Positions 16,506-24,407 of a DNA stretch of 64,000 bases are shown in pieces. Below the pieces are notes generated by a model that had not been told where the DNA came from, searched no databases, and was given only the letters and a program-made list of their open reading frames with translations. This DNA is from Nocardia albiluteola. GTDB taxonomy: Bacteria; Actinomycetota; Actinomycetes; Mycobacteriales; Mycobacteriaceae. The translations under genes and the position numbers were made by a program. Each line of letters begins with the position of its first letter. Position 1 is the stretch's first letter. The stretch lies in the NCBI RefSeq assembly GCF_018860155.1, contig NZ_JAHKNI010000002.1, positions 186,001 to 250,000 of the forward strand, in the 5' to 3' direction.

Positions 16506-18905
16506 TCAGTCCCCCGGCTGTTCGTCCACCAGCGCGACCGATGCGATCCGGTGCAGCGTGAAATGCCGTACCGCGCCCGTCACCGGATCCAGCGCGTCCA
16601 GCTGTCCGCCCGAGACCTGCAGCGGTTCGACGATGCGCTGGGTGGCGACGCCCTGCGCGTCGACATAGCCGATGTGGACCGGCCTGCGCACCCGCGCGGC
16701 CAGCTGTAGCAGCGCCATCGTGGCCGCGGTGCTGGTCCGGCTGCCGTCGGCGCGCACCGCCTGCCCCGAGCGAGCCCGCGCGGCCTTCTCCCCGGCCCGC
16801 AGCTCGGAGACCAGCAGCCGGAGCTGTTCGGTACTGGGCGGGTTGGGTTTCCAGGCATTGCGGCCGCTCGGGCGGGCCGGAATGCGCGCGCCGTGCGGGC
16901 GCAGGTCGACGATCGCGCCCGACGAATCCTCGCCCGCCGGACTGAATCCCGCCGCGCGCAGCTGATCGAGCACCTCGCCCAGCGGGGCCTGGGAGATCGC
17001 CACGGTCGGCGCGACCGCGCGCAGCGCCAGCCGCTCCGCCACCGGCGCGGCCAGCACCTCGGCCAGCAGCGCGGGATCCTCACTGCGGACGAACGATTGC
17101 GCCACCCCGGCCCGCAGCCGTCCGTGCCGGCGGGCCACATCATCGATCAGATAGGTCAGCGACTGCGGTACCGGCGTCCGCGAGTGCGCGGTGAACAGCT
17201 GATGCAGTTCCGCCGCTGTCATTCCGGCGTCCAGCGCGCGCCGCACCGAGGCCTCGCCGATCCGGTACACCGTTGCCGCGCCCGCGGATTCGATATCGGC
17301 GACCAGCGCGATCCGCCCCTGTAGATCCGGCACCAGCGGGCCCGGCGCGATCACCGTCAGATCGGCCTGTACCAGTACGTGGTCGACCGGCTCGGGCAGC
17401 GCGGATTCCATCTCGGCCTCGGCATTGCGCAGGCCCGCGTCGGGTGTGGATCCCTCGTGCACGCCGTGCAGCAGCGCCCGCCCCGCGGAGGTCATCGCGC
17501 CGCGGCCCACCAGGCCCAGCACGGCCGCCTCGGCGAGGGTGCGCTCGATCGCCTCGGTGCGAAAGTGCCTGCGCCAGCGCGGCTGCCGCCAGCTCAGGAC
17601 GCGCGCCAGATCGCCCGGGGTCACCGCGCAGCCGGCGGGCGATTCGGCCAGCAGCGCGAGCATGGCCGACCGGTCCCGGACCGCGTGCATGTTGCGCAGT
17701 TCGAGCGAGAGCGCGGCGAGCGGTTTGTCGTTGGCGTCGCGTAGGCCGATCATCCACGGGAAGCGGTCCAGCTCCAGCCAGGCGTGCGCGAGTACCGCCC
17801 AGCGCCGTGCGGGCGGATTGTCCCGCCAGCCGTCCGCGGCCGTCGTCGGGGCCCAGCAATCCTCGAGGGAGTCGTCCTCGGGCGGGGGCTCCGGAATTCC
17901 CTTGTCCAGCAGCCGCGCCGCCGCGAGCACCTCGGCGAGCAGGCCCACCCGGGTCTCGTCGATGCCGGTCTGCTTGGCGACGCGACGCAGCTCCCGCACA
18001 CCCAGCCCGCCCGAGCGCAGCGCGGGGGCGGGCGCCTGCCCGAGCACCTCGAGAATGTCGCCGCAGTGCCGCAGCAGCTCGCCCACCTCGCCCGCGGCCG
18101 CGGCATTGACATCGGCTGCGGTGTATTTGATCGGCTCCGGCCGGGGCGGCACGAGCGCGTGCGGATCGGCCACCGGTTCGCGGCGCAGCACCTGCCCGAC
18201 CGCGGACGGCAGTTCGACGGTCTCCTCGTCCACCCAGTTCAGCAGGCGGTGGGCCAGCAGCCGCTGGATGGGCCGCTCCGGCGGGGTGCCCTGGGCGGCG
18301 TCGCGGGTGCGTCCGCGCGGGCCGGTGGTGGCGAGCTTGTCCAACAGGGCCCGTTCGGCCGGGCCGATCTCGGTCAGCGCCACCACGATTTCCGGCTCGG
18401 TCAGCGCGTCCGGAAGTTCGGTGGTGCTGCCCAGCGGCCACGGCAGCGCATCCTTGGCGGCCGCGGCCAGCGACATCTCCTTCTCGCCCCAGACCAGCGC
18501 GCGCGCCGTGAGCCGGGCCAGGGCCGCGTCGACGGTCTTGGCGGGCACCCGGTCGGAGAGCAGGGCGTGCAGGCGCTTGCGGGGCAGCGGGGCCGCGGTG
18601 CGGCCGGGAAATCCGGCGCCCTGCACGCTCAGGGTCTCGATGATCGCGAATTCGAGCGTGTCCAGTTCCTCGCAGGCCCGCAGTACCGAGGCGCGCTGCT
18701 CGGCGCGCGCCGCCAGGACCGTCATCGAGGCGGGCAGGGGGACAGCGAGATCGGGACGCAGCTCCAGGAGGGTCACCAGGTCGTCGTCGCCGCGGCCGTC
18801 CAGCCAGTCGGCCAGGTCCTTGCCATCGGCCGAGCCGCGGGTAGCGGTGCGTTTTCCCGTGGGGCGATCGCCCCCGGCCCGGGGCGCTTGGTCGGTCGTG
18901 GTCAT
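16506..18905 (-). CDS. Helicase-associated protein, XPB partner (Rv0862c-like)
   Basis: A 799-residue protein like M. tuberculosis Rv0862c, which is adjacent to the XPB gene there. The N-terminal half contains winged-helix-like repeats (LADWLDGRGDDDLVTLLELR, LPRKRLHALLSDRVPAKTVD). The C-terminal third holds the Helicase_C_3 (XPB/Ssl2 N-terminal-like) region: DHVLVQADLTVIAPGPLVPD and STAATMALLQLAARVRRPVH. A WYL-like C-terminal patch may bind nucleic acid. Family knowledge links it to DNA metabolism with XPB; the exact role is unknown. The ATG at 18905 (MTTTDQAPR) has a leaderless -10 box; longer starts add an unlikely Arg-rich leader. Confidence 0.85.
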   Translation of the reverse strand: MTTTDQAPRAGGDRPTGKRTATRGSADGKDLADWLDGRGDDDLVTLLELRPDLAVPLPASMTVLAARAEQRASVLRACEELDTLEFAIIETLSVQGAGFPGRTAAPLPRKRLHALLSDRVPAKTVDAALARLTARALVWGEKEMSLAAAAKDALPWPLGSTTELPDALTEPEIVVALTEIGPAERALLDKLATTGPRGRTRDAAQGTPPERPIQRLLAHRLLNWVDEETVELPSAVGQVLRREPVADPHALVPPRPEPIKYTAADVNAAAAGEVGELLRHCGDILEVLGQAPAPALRSGGLGVRELRRVAKQTGIDETRVGLLAEVLAAARLLDKGIPEPPPEDDSLEDCWAPTTAADGWRDNPPARRWAVLAHAWLELDRFPWMIGLRDANDKPLAALSLELRNMHAVRDRSAMLALLAESPAGCAVTPGDLARVLSWRQPRWRRHFRTEAIERTLAEAAVLGLVGRGAMTSAGRALLHGVHEGSTPDAGLRNAEAEMESALPEPVDHVLVQADLTVIAPGPLVPDLQGRIALVADIESAGAATVYRIGEASVRRALDAGMTAAELHQLFTAHSRTPVPQSLTYLIDDVARRHGRLRAGVAQSFVRSEDPALLAEVLAAPVAERLALRAVAPTVAISQAPLGEVLDQLRAAGFSPAGEDSSGAIVDLRPHGARIPARPSGRNAWKPNPPSTEQLRLLVSELRAGEKAARARSGQAVRADGSRTSTAATMALLQLAARVRRPVHIGYVDAQGVATQRIVEPLQVSGGQLDALDPVTGAVRHFTLHRIASVALVDEQPGD

Positions 18906-18912
18906 CCCATCC

Positions 18913-18918
18913 AGCCTA
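18913..18918 (-). promoter_or_regulatory. Leaderless -10 box for the helicase-associated gene
   Basis: On the minus strand TAGGCT lies 7 nt upstream of the ATG at 18905, placing transcription start at the codon. Between this gene and 19044 a 16-bp direct repeat (GCCACATCGGGRACAG at 18960-18975 and 18989-19004) may be regulatory. Confidence 0.5.
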
Positions 18919-19043
18919 CGGCGATGTGTCCGGGGCCGCTGCGGGGATCGGTCGTCGGCGCCACATCGGGAACAGCGGTGGGCCGGCCGCCACATCGGGG
19001 ACAGGGGCGTGCCTGATATTCACGGGCGTGCCAGAATGATGCC

Positions 19044-19232
19044 GTGGTGAACAAATCGAAGAAACCCTACGTCGACAACGGCTGGCCGTCGCTCGCCAAT
19101 GGCGACCACGCGGTCACAGAGCTGTCGTCGGCCCGTTCCGGTGGGCTCTCGCCGTTCGGCGAGGACACCGAATTCCCGTTGCCGGCGGACGAGGTTCCGT
19201 ATGTGCACCCGCACACGGTGATCAACCGCTGA
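19044..19232 (+). CDS. Small conserved protein (Rv0863-like)
   Basis: A 62-residue acidic protein from GTG at 19044: it starts [20 protein letters not shown] and ends [10 protein letters not shown]. It resembles Rv0863, which sits next to the helicase-associated gene in M. tuberculosis, and the pairing is conserved here as a divergent pair. There is no signal peptide or membrane segment. Function is unknown; a link with the XPB/Rv0862c system is suggested only by position. A strong bidirectional terminator follows its stop codon. Confidence 0.75.
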   Translation: MVNKSKKPYVDNGWPSLANGDHAVTELSSARSGGLSPFGEDTEFPLPADEVPYVHPHTVINR

Positions 19233-19246
19233 CCGATATATAGAAG

Positions 19247-19283
19247 AAAGGCCCCACATCCGAGAGGATGGGGGGCCTTTTTT
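19247..19283. terminator. Bidirectional intrinsic terminator
   Basis: A stem of AAAGGCCCC-CATCC against GGATGGGGGGCCTTT with a GAGA loop is followed by a T-run on the plus strand and, through the A-rich left flank, on the minus strand. It separates the Rv0863-like gene from the convergent rpf gene. Confidence 0.85.
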
Positions 19284-19298
19284 ATGCCCGAAGGAAAT

Positions 19299-19994
19299 TC
19301 AGTTGGGCAGAACGTTCTTGTTGGCCTCGAAGAAGTTGATCACGTTGGGATCGAGCTTCACGCCGCTGGCCTTGGCCGCGTTGTACGCGTCGAGCGCGGG
19401 CTGCGGCATCTGGATGCCGTGCTGCTGCGCCAGGGTGATGCCCTTGTCGACGGTCTGGAAGACCTGCTGGTTGGGGTTGGCCGGCGCGGGGTGCTGAACC
19501 GGGGCCTGAACCTGGGGGGCCGCCTCGGACTGCGGCTGGGTCCAGTGCTGGCTGGCCGTCTGCGCGGGGGCGGTGTCGTTGGTGGTGGAGGGGGTGTACG
19601 TCGCGGGCTCCACACGCGGGGTCGAGCCGCTGTGCAGGCCCAGATGCGAGGAGCAGGAGGGCCATGCGCCCCAGCCCTGCGCGGCGAGAACCTTCTCGGC
19701 CACCGAGATCTGCTGCTCGCGGCTGGCGTGCTCGGGGGCAGCGGCATACGCACCGCCGCCGTAGGACCGCCACGTGCCCTGCGAGAACTGCAGCCCGCCA
19801 TGGAATCCGTTGCCGGTGTTGGTGCCCCAGTTGCCACCGGACTCACACTGAGCGAGCCTGTCCCAGTCGGAGTCTGGAGCCGCGGCTGCATGACCGGCGA
19901 GAGCCACACCGGCACCGCCCATGATCGCGCTGGTGACAGCGACCTTGGCGACGGTGCGACCGGTACTGGTCGGCTTGCGATGGCGTCCACTCAT
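19299..19994 (-). CDS. rpfA: Resuscitation-promoting factor (RpfA-like)
   Basis: A 231-residue secreted peptidoglycan-cleaving enzyme. The signal peptide ends ALAGHAAAAP. The Rpf lysozyme-like domain follows at ~45-115 with the catalytic Glu in AQCESGGNW, the GFHGGLQFSQGTW motif and a paired Cys in WPSCSS. A Pro/Gln/Ala linker leads to a helical C-terminus (ITLAQQHGIQMPQPALDAYN). The neighbourhood (Rv0863-like on one side, cspB on the other) matches M. tuberculosis rpfA, although the long AP-rich region of that protein is absent. GAGGGAG precedes the ATG at 19994. The upstream leader carries a c-di-AMP riboswitch, and a CRP-type site lies further up. Confidence 0.92.
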   Translation of the reverse strand: MSGRHRKPTSTGRTVAKVAVTSAIMGGAGVALAGHAAAAPDSDWDRLAQCESGGNWGTNTGNGFHGGLQFSQGTWRSYGGGAYAAAPEHASREQQISVAEKVLAAQGWGAWPSCSSHLGLHSGSTPRVEPATYTPSTTNDTAPAQTASQHWTQPQSEAAPQVQAPVQHPAPANPNQQVFQTVDKGITLAQQHGIQMPQPALDAYNAAKASGVKLDPNVINFFEANKNVLPN

Positions 19995-20009
19995 ATCTGG
20001 TGTCTCCCT

Positions 20010-20172
20010 CTCGTACGCGCCTGCGAGGTGAGCTGTCGGGTTCGGACTGAGAGGCCGTCCGGCCCTGGTGCACCGGGTGGTGCGCCGGGGCTTCACCCCA
20101 AGGGATCGGTCGTTGCCGTCCGATCCCGCTTCCCTGCGTGGTGGGAACGTGGGTTCCCCGCCCTCGCCCCTG
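20010..20172 (-). ncRNA. c-di-AMP (ydaO/yuaA) riboswitch in the rpf leader
   Basis: Reading the minus strand from 20172: GGCGGGGAACCCACG, then TTGGGGTGAAGCCCC, then CCGAACCCGACAGCTCACC followed by TCGCAGGCG. These are the conserved blocks of the ydaO class in the correct order. GCGAGG near the 5' end pairs with CCTCGC near the 3' end to form P1. Members upstream of actinobacterial rpf genes are known; high c-di-AMP generally switches expression off. The rpf ribosome site follows within 20 nt, so control may act on translation or by attenuation. Confidence 0.88.
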
Positions 20173-20411
20173 ATTCCGTTGGGGTCCGGTACCCGCGGGG
20201 CGAGGTTCGGTGCGGCGGGCCGGGTGGTGTCGGGAGTGATCCCGACTGCGTTAGACCGTACGACGATCGCCGCGAAAAATCACCATTTGGTAACCGGCGT
20301 GTACGACCGGGTCGCGGTCCGGCGCAACGCCTTCCGGTATGGCGTCTGTGCTGGTGGATGCACTGTATTCCGTCCGAGCACGGTCCGTGACCACCCTGTG
20401 ACCCTTCTGTT
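20173..20411 (-). other. Upstream leader/promoter region of rpf
   Basis: About 240 bp without a gene between the riboswitch and the CRP site, presumably holding the rpf promoter. GTCGGG...CCCGAC (about 20229-20246) is a short hairpin. I could not pick a convincing -10/-35 pair. Confidence 0.4.
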
Positions 20412-20429
20412 ATGTGACGAAGATCACAT
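20412..20429. promoter_or_regulatory. CRP-type binding site upstream of rpf
   Basis: ATGTGACGAAGATCACAT is an 18-bp palindrome exactly matching TGTGA-N6-TCACA. It lies about 240 bp upstream of the riboswitch and 40 bp beyond the stop of the small membrane-protein gene. M. tuberculosis CRP (Rv3676) is known to activate rpfA, so the same regulation is likely. Confidence 0.75.
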
Positions 20430-20468
20430 GTGTAATAGGAAACTCAACAGGGCAAACAAGGAGGTTGC

Positions 20469-20702
20469 TCACCGCGCCCGGCGGCCGGACCACAGCGCGA
20501 AGACGATCGCGAGCAACAACCCCAGGGGTGTTGCGCCCATCGCGACGAGATACAGCCATAGCCCCGGTTTCGCGTCCGAGACGAGAGGGGTCACGAAGAT
20601 GGCGACGATCGCCAGCAGGCCGATCGCGAAAAGGCCCAGAGCGAAGGGCAGCAGCCGATCCGAGGCGCGGCGCGGCGAGCGGTCTGAGGAGGAATCCGGC
20701 AT
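20469..20702 (-). CDS. Small two-TM membrane protein
   Basis: A 77-residue integral membrane protein of unknown function, starting MPDSSSDRSPRRASDR. Two membrane helices are visible: LLPFALGLFAIGLLAIVAIFV and LWLYLVAMGATPLGLLLAIVFAL, ending in SGRRAR. The N-terminal tail is polar and basic. The gene is divergent from cspB (181 bp apart) and lies upstream of rpf on the same strand. The frame stays open upstream to 20897, but those residues overlap the cspB start region and look non-coding. The start choice between 20702 and the ATG about 54 bp upstream is uncertain. Confidence 0.65.
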   Translation of the reverse strand: MPDSSSDRSPRRASDRLLPFALGLFAIGLLAIVAIFVTPLVSDAKPGLWLYLVAMGATPLGLLLAIVFALWSGRRAR

Positions 20703-20883
20703 TGCTGCACCGTAAAACTGATGTGCTTGGGCAATCGCCACCGGGGTAGACTCCATAGCAATCGCGTCCTGCATGCCTGTGTGGGGCGCGTTCTTTTCGC
20801 AAACAGAAAGGCGCCGGACCACATCCGGTTGCCCATGGCTGTGCCCGGGCCGTCCGGGCATCGAAGATGAACGGGTGAGCGCA

Positions 20884-21303
20884 GTGCCGACCGGCAAGGT
20901 GAAGTGGTACGACGTCGAGAAGGGCTTTGGATTCCTTTCCCAGGATGAGGGGGAGGACGTCTATGTTCGGTCGTCTGCGTTGCCCAAGGGTGTCGAGGGA
21001 TTGAAGCCCGGGCAACGGGTCGAATTCGGAATGGCGGCCGGCCGCCGCGGTCCGCAGGCCCTGAGCCTCAAGCTGCTCGAGCCGCCACCGTCGGTGCGCG
21101 GAGAGCGGCAGGGGCACAAGGAGCTTCCGGCGCAGCATCCCCGCAAGGAGCCCGACGATCTGCACGGGATGATCGAGGACATGATCACCCTGCTCGAGGC
21201 GAAGGTGCAGCCGGACCTGCGCAAGGGTAAGTACCCGGACCGCAAGATGGCCCAGCGGATCGCCGAGGTCGTGCGCGGCGTGGCCCGCGAGCTGGACCAC
21301 TGA
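20884..21303 (+). CDS. cspB: Cold-shock domain protein (CspB-like)
   Basis: A 139-residue RNA-binding protein like M. tuberculosis Rv0871. Residues 1-62 are a cold-shock domain with [19 protein letters not shown] (RNP1) and [10 protein letters not shown] (RNP2). The extension (~75-139) is charged and helical ([20 protein letters not shown]), which is typical of this long CspB subgroup rather than the 67-residue CspA type. I chose the GTG at 20884 because it gives VPTGKVKW, matching the M. tuberculosis N-terminus; GTG at 20875 is the alternative. It acts in the cytoplasm as an RNA chaperone. A hairpin terminator follows. Confidence 0.9.
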   Translation: MPTGKVKWYDVEKGFGFLSQDEGEDVYVRSSALPKGVEGLKPGQRVEFGMAAGRRGPQALSLKLLEPPPSVRGERQGHKELPAQHPRKEPDDLHGMIEDMITLLEAKVQPDLRKGKYPDRKMAQRIAEVVRGVARELDH

Positions 21304-21331
21304 GCGTGCTCGCCTGACTTGTGTTGTGCCG

Positions 21332-21364
21332 CAGCCCCCGACGCCGTGTGTGCGCCGGGGGCTG
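21332..21364 (+). terminator. Terminator hairpin after cspB
   Basis: CAGCCCCCG (21332-21340) and CGGGGGCTG (21356-21364) form a perfect 9-bp stem 28 bp after the cspB stop. Confidence 0.65.
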
Positions 21365-21496
21365 TCGCGTGTCACGGGCCGGATCGGCGCCGGCGTCACG
21401 ACCGGTCGTCATTACCTAACGACGACAGATTCGGCACCGTCGCCCGCTGAATAACTTTGTGGTCAGCAAGAACGAACTACCACGAAGGAGAACATC

Positions 21497-21868
21497 ATGA
21501 GCGACATCAACGAGCTGGTCGAGCGCTACCTGGCCGCCTGGAACGAGACCGATCCCGCGGCCCGCGCCGCCCTGGTCGCCGAGGTCTTCGCCGAGGGCGC
21601 CTCCTACACCGATCCGCTGGTGGCCGTGCGCGGACACGACGGCCTCGAGGCCACCATCGCCGCGGTGCAGGGACAGTTCGCCGGACTGGTGTTCAGCTCC
21701 GGCGGGCCGGTCGACGCCCACCACGACATCGCCCGATTCACTTGGCATCTCGGCCCCGAGGGCGCCGAGCCGCTGGTCATCGGATTCGATGTCGCGCAGA
21801 TCGGCGAGGACGGCCGGATCACGCAGGTGCTGGGGTTCCTGGACAAGGTCCCCGCGGGTGCCCTGTAA
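21497..21868 (+). CDS. SnoaL-like / NTF2-fold protein
   Basis: A 123-residue protein of the SnoaL-like NTF2 superfamily. The first helix (VERYLAAWNETDPAARAALV) and the GASYTDPLVAVRGHDGLEAT segment are characteristic, and the C-terminal strands include ARFTWHLGPEGAE and VIGFDVAQIGEDGRI. Such proteins are polyketide cyclases, steroid isomerases or binding proteins; nothing here fixes the reaction. GAAGGAG precedes the ATG. It reads alone and converges on the DUF2771 gene after a 51-bp gap. Confidence 0.85.
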   Translation: MSDINELVERYLAAWNETDPAARAALVAEVFAEGASYTDPLVAVRGHDGLEATIAAVQGQFAGLVFSSGGPVDAHHDIARFTWHLGPEGAEPLVIGFDVAQIGEDGRITQVLGFLDKVPAGAL

Positions 21869-21919
21869 ACCGGTGTGGCGCAGCCGCATCGGCGGGCCGG
21901 GACCGGATCCCGGTGCGGC

Positions 21920-22450
21920 TCAGGCGGTCTTGATCGACCAGGCCTGATACGGCTCGAAGAACTCGCGGCCGGTCTCGTCCCGCGCCGGGACGACCAGCTG
22001 CATTTCGACGCCGATCAGGCGCAGGTCGGGACGCGACGGGACGGTCACCGCGAGGGTGCCGGCCGGGTAGTCCCGGTAGGTCCTGGTCGCACGGACAACG
22101 GTGCGGTGATCGGGAAGGAGGTACTCGGCCAACATGATCCACGGCGCGTTGGCGATCTTGGGCGGCAGCGACAGCTGCAGCGGGTACCCACCCGGCACAT
22201 CCAGCGGCACGGTGACGTCGTTCTCGCGGCACTGCAGGCTCAGCTGCCCGCTCTGGGCGACCCCGGCCACGGTGCAGTAGCGGTACGGGGCGACGGTCAC
22301 CGTCTTGCCGTGCGCATAGGCGGTGAGCGCCGGATCCGGCGTCTTCGCATTCCGCACGGCCACGGTGACGACGGCGGCAACTGCGACGATCACCACGAGC
22401 ACCGCCGCCACGGCCAGCGCGACGATCGTGCGAGTGTTGGGCTTGGTCAC
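21920..22450 (-). CDS. DUF2771 membrane-anchored protein (Rv0875c-like)
   Basis: A 176-residue protein from GTG at 22450. A single membrane helix (TIVALAVAAVLVVIVAVAAVVTVAV, given here in part as residues ~8-32) precedes an extracytoplasmic beta-rich domain with two Cys (PYRYCTVAG, LSLQCREND) and PRDELLL-type strands ending EPYQAWSIKTA. It resembles M. tuberculosis Rv0875c (DUF2771) and keeps the same neighbour, the Rv0876c-like MFS gene upstream. Function unknown; envelope localisation is likely. A dispersed repeat fills the gap to the MFS gene. Confidence 0.8.
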   Translation of the reverse strand: MTKPNTRTIVALAVAAVLVVIVAVAAVVTVAVRNAKTPDPALTAYAHGKTVTVAPYRYCTVAGVAQSGQLSLQCRENDVTVPLDVPGGYPLQLSLPPKIANAPWIMLAEYLLPDHRTVVRATRTYRDYPAGTLAVTVPSRPDLRLIGVEMQLVVPARDETGREFFEPYQAWSIKTA

Positions 22451-22457
22451 AGCTGCG

Positions 22458-22529
22458 CCTCGCTGGCGCTCGGCTCCGCTGCGACCACCGGTGCTGTGTT
22501 TATCGGTTCCCTCGCTTCGCTCGGTCACG
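22458..22529 (-). repeat. Dispersed repeat, copy B, between DUF2771 and MFS genes
   Basis: On the plus strand the element begins CCTCGCTGGCGCTCGGCTCC and ends near GGTTCCCTCGCTTCGCTC. The first 26 bases match copy A (6631-6656) with one difference, and the later block is also shared. It includes the last two codons of the MFS gene. Confidence 0.65.
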
Positions 22530-24330
22530 GGTGTCCTGTCGCTGGTCGGGGAGCGGTGCCGGGCGGGATGCCGCTGTCGGCCGCGAGATCCGTCGGGATC
22601 TCCTGTCCGGCGTGCTGGGGTCGGTTGCCGCCCAGTCCGGGCAGCAGCGAATGACCACGGTAGCTCACGAAGGTTTGCACCAATCCGACCGCCAGCACCC
22701 CGGCCACCACGGTGAAGCCGATCCACCACGTCGTCGGCAGCAGTACCCCGCCCGCGCCGCCGATCACCCAGGACAGCTGCAGCACCGTTTCCGAACGCCC
22801 GAAGCCCGACGCGATGGACTCCGGCGGCAGATCGTCCTGGATCGAGGCGTCCAGCGACACCTTCGCCAGCGCACTGGCGCACGCGGCGACCAGGGTGGCC
22901 ACGGCCGCGCCCAGCAGCCCGTCCAGCAGCGCGGCGAAGACGGCCACGGCCGTGCACGCCGCCGTGCACTCCAGCACGATCAGCGAGGGCCTGCCGAGTT
23001 TCATGCGCGCGCCGGTCGCATTGCCGAGGAAGTTGCCGATGGCCGCCGCCGCGCCGACCATGCCCAGCATCGCGGCCTGCTGCACCGGCCGGTGCTCGGT
23101 CGACTTCGCCACGAATGCGACATAGAACGTCAGGAACCCGGTCAGCACCCGGATCGCGCTGTTGCCCCAGAGTCCGGTCACCACCGACCTGCCGAGGGGC
23201 TGGCGGCGCTTGCTCGGAACGACCGTGGTGTCCTCGCCGTCGCGCAGCACCTCGGTATGGCCGTGCTCGCCGTGATATCCGAGGGTGGCGGGTACCTCGC
23301 CCTCGGTGAGCTCGACCCACGACGGGATATGCAGGCTCAGATAGGTTCCGGCGCAGGCGATCACGGCCGCGAAGACCAGCGCACCGGGTGATCCGGCGGC
23401 CGCGGCGATCGCGCCCGCGACGCCGCCCGCGCCGAGCGTGCCGCCGACCAGGCCGAAGACCGTGAGCCGGGAATTGGTGCGCACCAGATCTATCCCCGGC
23501 GGCAGCACGCGCGGCGTGACCGCGCTCTTGAGCACCGCGAACGACTTGCTCAGGATCATCATCAGCAGCGCCAGCGGATACAGCGCCCAGCCGTGGAAGT
23601 TGAAGATCAGCAGGATCGCGATCACCACGCGGGCGGCGAACGAGCCCGCCAGCGCGAGGCGGCGGCCGCGCTGCAGTCGATCCAGCAGCGGGCCGATGAG
23701 CGGGGCGATCACGGCGAAGGGGGCGATCGTGATCAGCAGGTACAGCGCGACCTTGCCCTTGGATTCCGCGGTCGCCGCGGAGAAGAACAGGGTGTTGGCC
23801 AGCGCCACGGCGATGGCCGCGTCGAGGGCGAAATTGGCCATCGTCGCGTAAACCAGTGCGGTGAGCCCGGATTCGTCGGCGCCGTCGGCCTTGGCCGCCC
23901 GCTGGAACGTCCGGAAACCCCGTTCGGTGAGCTCGACGCTGCGCATCGCCACCACCCGGGCGACCGTCAGCTTGCGTGGAACCCGCTGGTGGGCACCGGA
24001 GTCGGTGGTGTCGTCGGCCGGATCGGGTGGCGGCTGGGGAGTTTCGCGCAGCGGCCGGGTGGGCGGGGGCTGGTTGCTCCGGTTCCGGCCCGCGGCCAGC
24101 CGCCGGGTCACGAATTCGGGGACGTCGGGTTCGGCGCCCCGCCGCGGGAGCGGGGGGAGCCGCTCGCGCTCGTGGCCGTCGTCGTCGCGGTCGGAGCCGG
24201 GGAGATCGCGCGCCGGAGTATGCGGCGGCGGGGGATACCGGTCATAGCCCGGGTGCCGCGGGGTGAGCGGGGATTCCTCGCCGTCCCAGCGGCCTGGATC
24301 GGCGCCGGAGGGGTCACGGGAGGCAGGCAC
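22525..24330 (-). CDS. MFS-type membrane transporter (Rv0876c-like)
   Basis: A 601-residue membrane protein similar to M. tuberculosis Rv0876c. The first ~130 residues are a hydrophilic, Pro/Arg-rich tail; about ten to twelve helices follow (for example VALYLLITIAPFAVIAPLIG, FAARVVIAILLIFNFHGWAL). GPLLDRLQRGRRLALAGSF is the MFS loop A motif. A charged central loop is present (~DGEDTTVVPSKRRQPLGRS). The substrate is unknown. It starts with GTG at 24330. It is followed on the same strand by DUF2771, as in M. tuberculosis. The long soluble tail might interact with cytoplasmic partners. Confidence 0.85.
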   Translation of the reverse strand: MPASRDPSGADPGRWDGEESPLTPRHPGYDRYPPPPHTPARDLPGSDRDDDGHERERLPPLPRRGAEPDVPEFVTRRLAAGRNRSNQPPPTRPLRETPQPPPDPADDTTDSGAHQRVPRKLTVARVVAMRSVELTERGFRTFQRAAKADGADESGLTALVYATMANFALDAAIAVALANTLFFSAATAESKGKVALYLLITIAPFAVIAPLIGPLLDRLQRGRRLALAGSFAARVVIAILLIFNFHGWALYPLALLMMILSKSFAVLKSAVTPRVLPPGIDLVRTNSRLTVFGLVGGTLGAGGVAGAIAAAAGSPGALVFAAVIACAGTYLSLHIPSWVELTEGEVPATLGYHGEHGHTEVLRDGEDTTVVPSKRRQPLGRSVVTGLWGNSAIRVLTGFLTFYVAFVAKSTEHRPVQQAAMLGMVGAAAAIGNFLGNATGARMKLGRPSLIVLECTAACTAVAVFAALLDGLLGAAVATLVAACASALAKVSLDASIQDDLPPESIASGFGRSETVLQLSWVIGGAGGVLLPTTWWIGFTVVAGVLAVGLVQTFVSYRGHSLLPGLGGNRPQHAGQEIPTDLAADSGIPPGTAPRPATGHP

Positions 24331-24407
24331 ACCATCGATTCTCGCGCACCACGGGCGAACGCGGGGCCAGGGCCGGGTGTGATTCTGCTGCCAGCGTGAT
24401 CAGGGGA

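Noticed and set aside
19299..20410. A plus-strand 368-codon frame over the rpf gene
   Set aside because: It is antisense to rpf, whose signal peptide, catalytic Glu and riboswitch leader are all clear on the minus strand.
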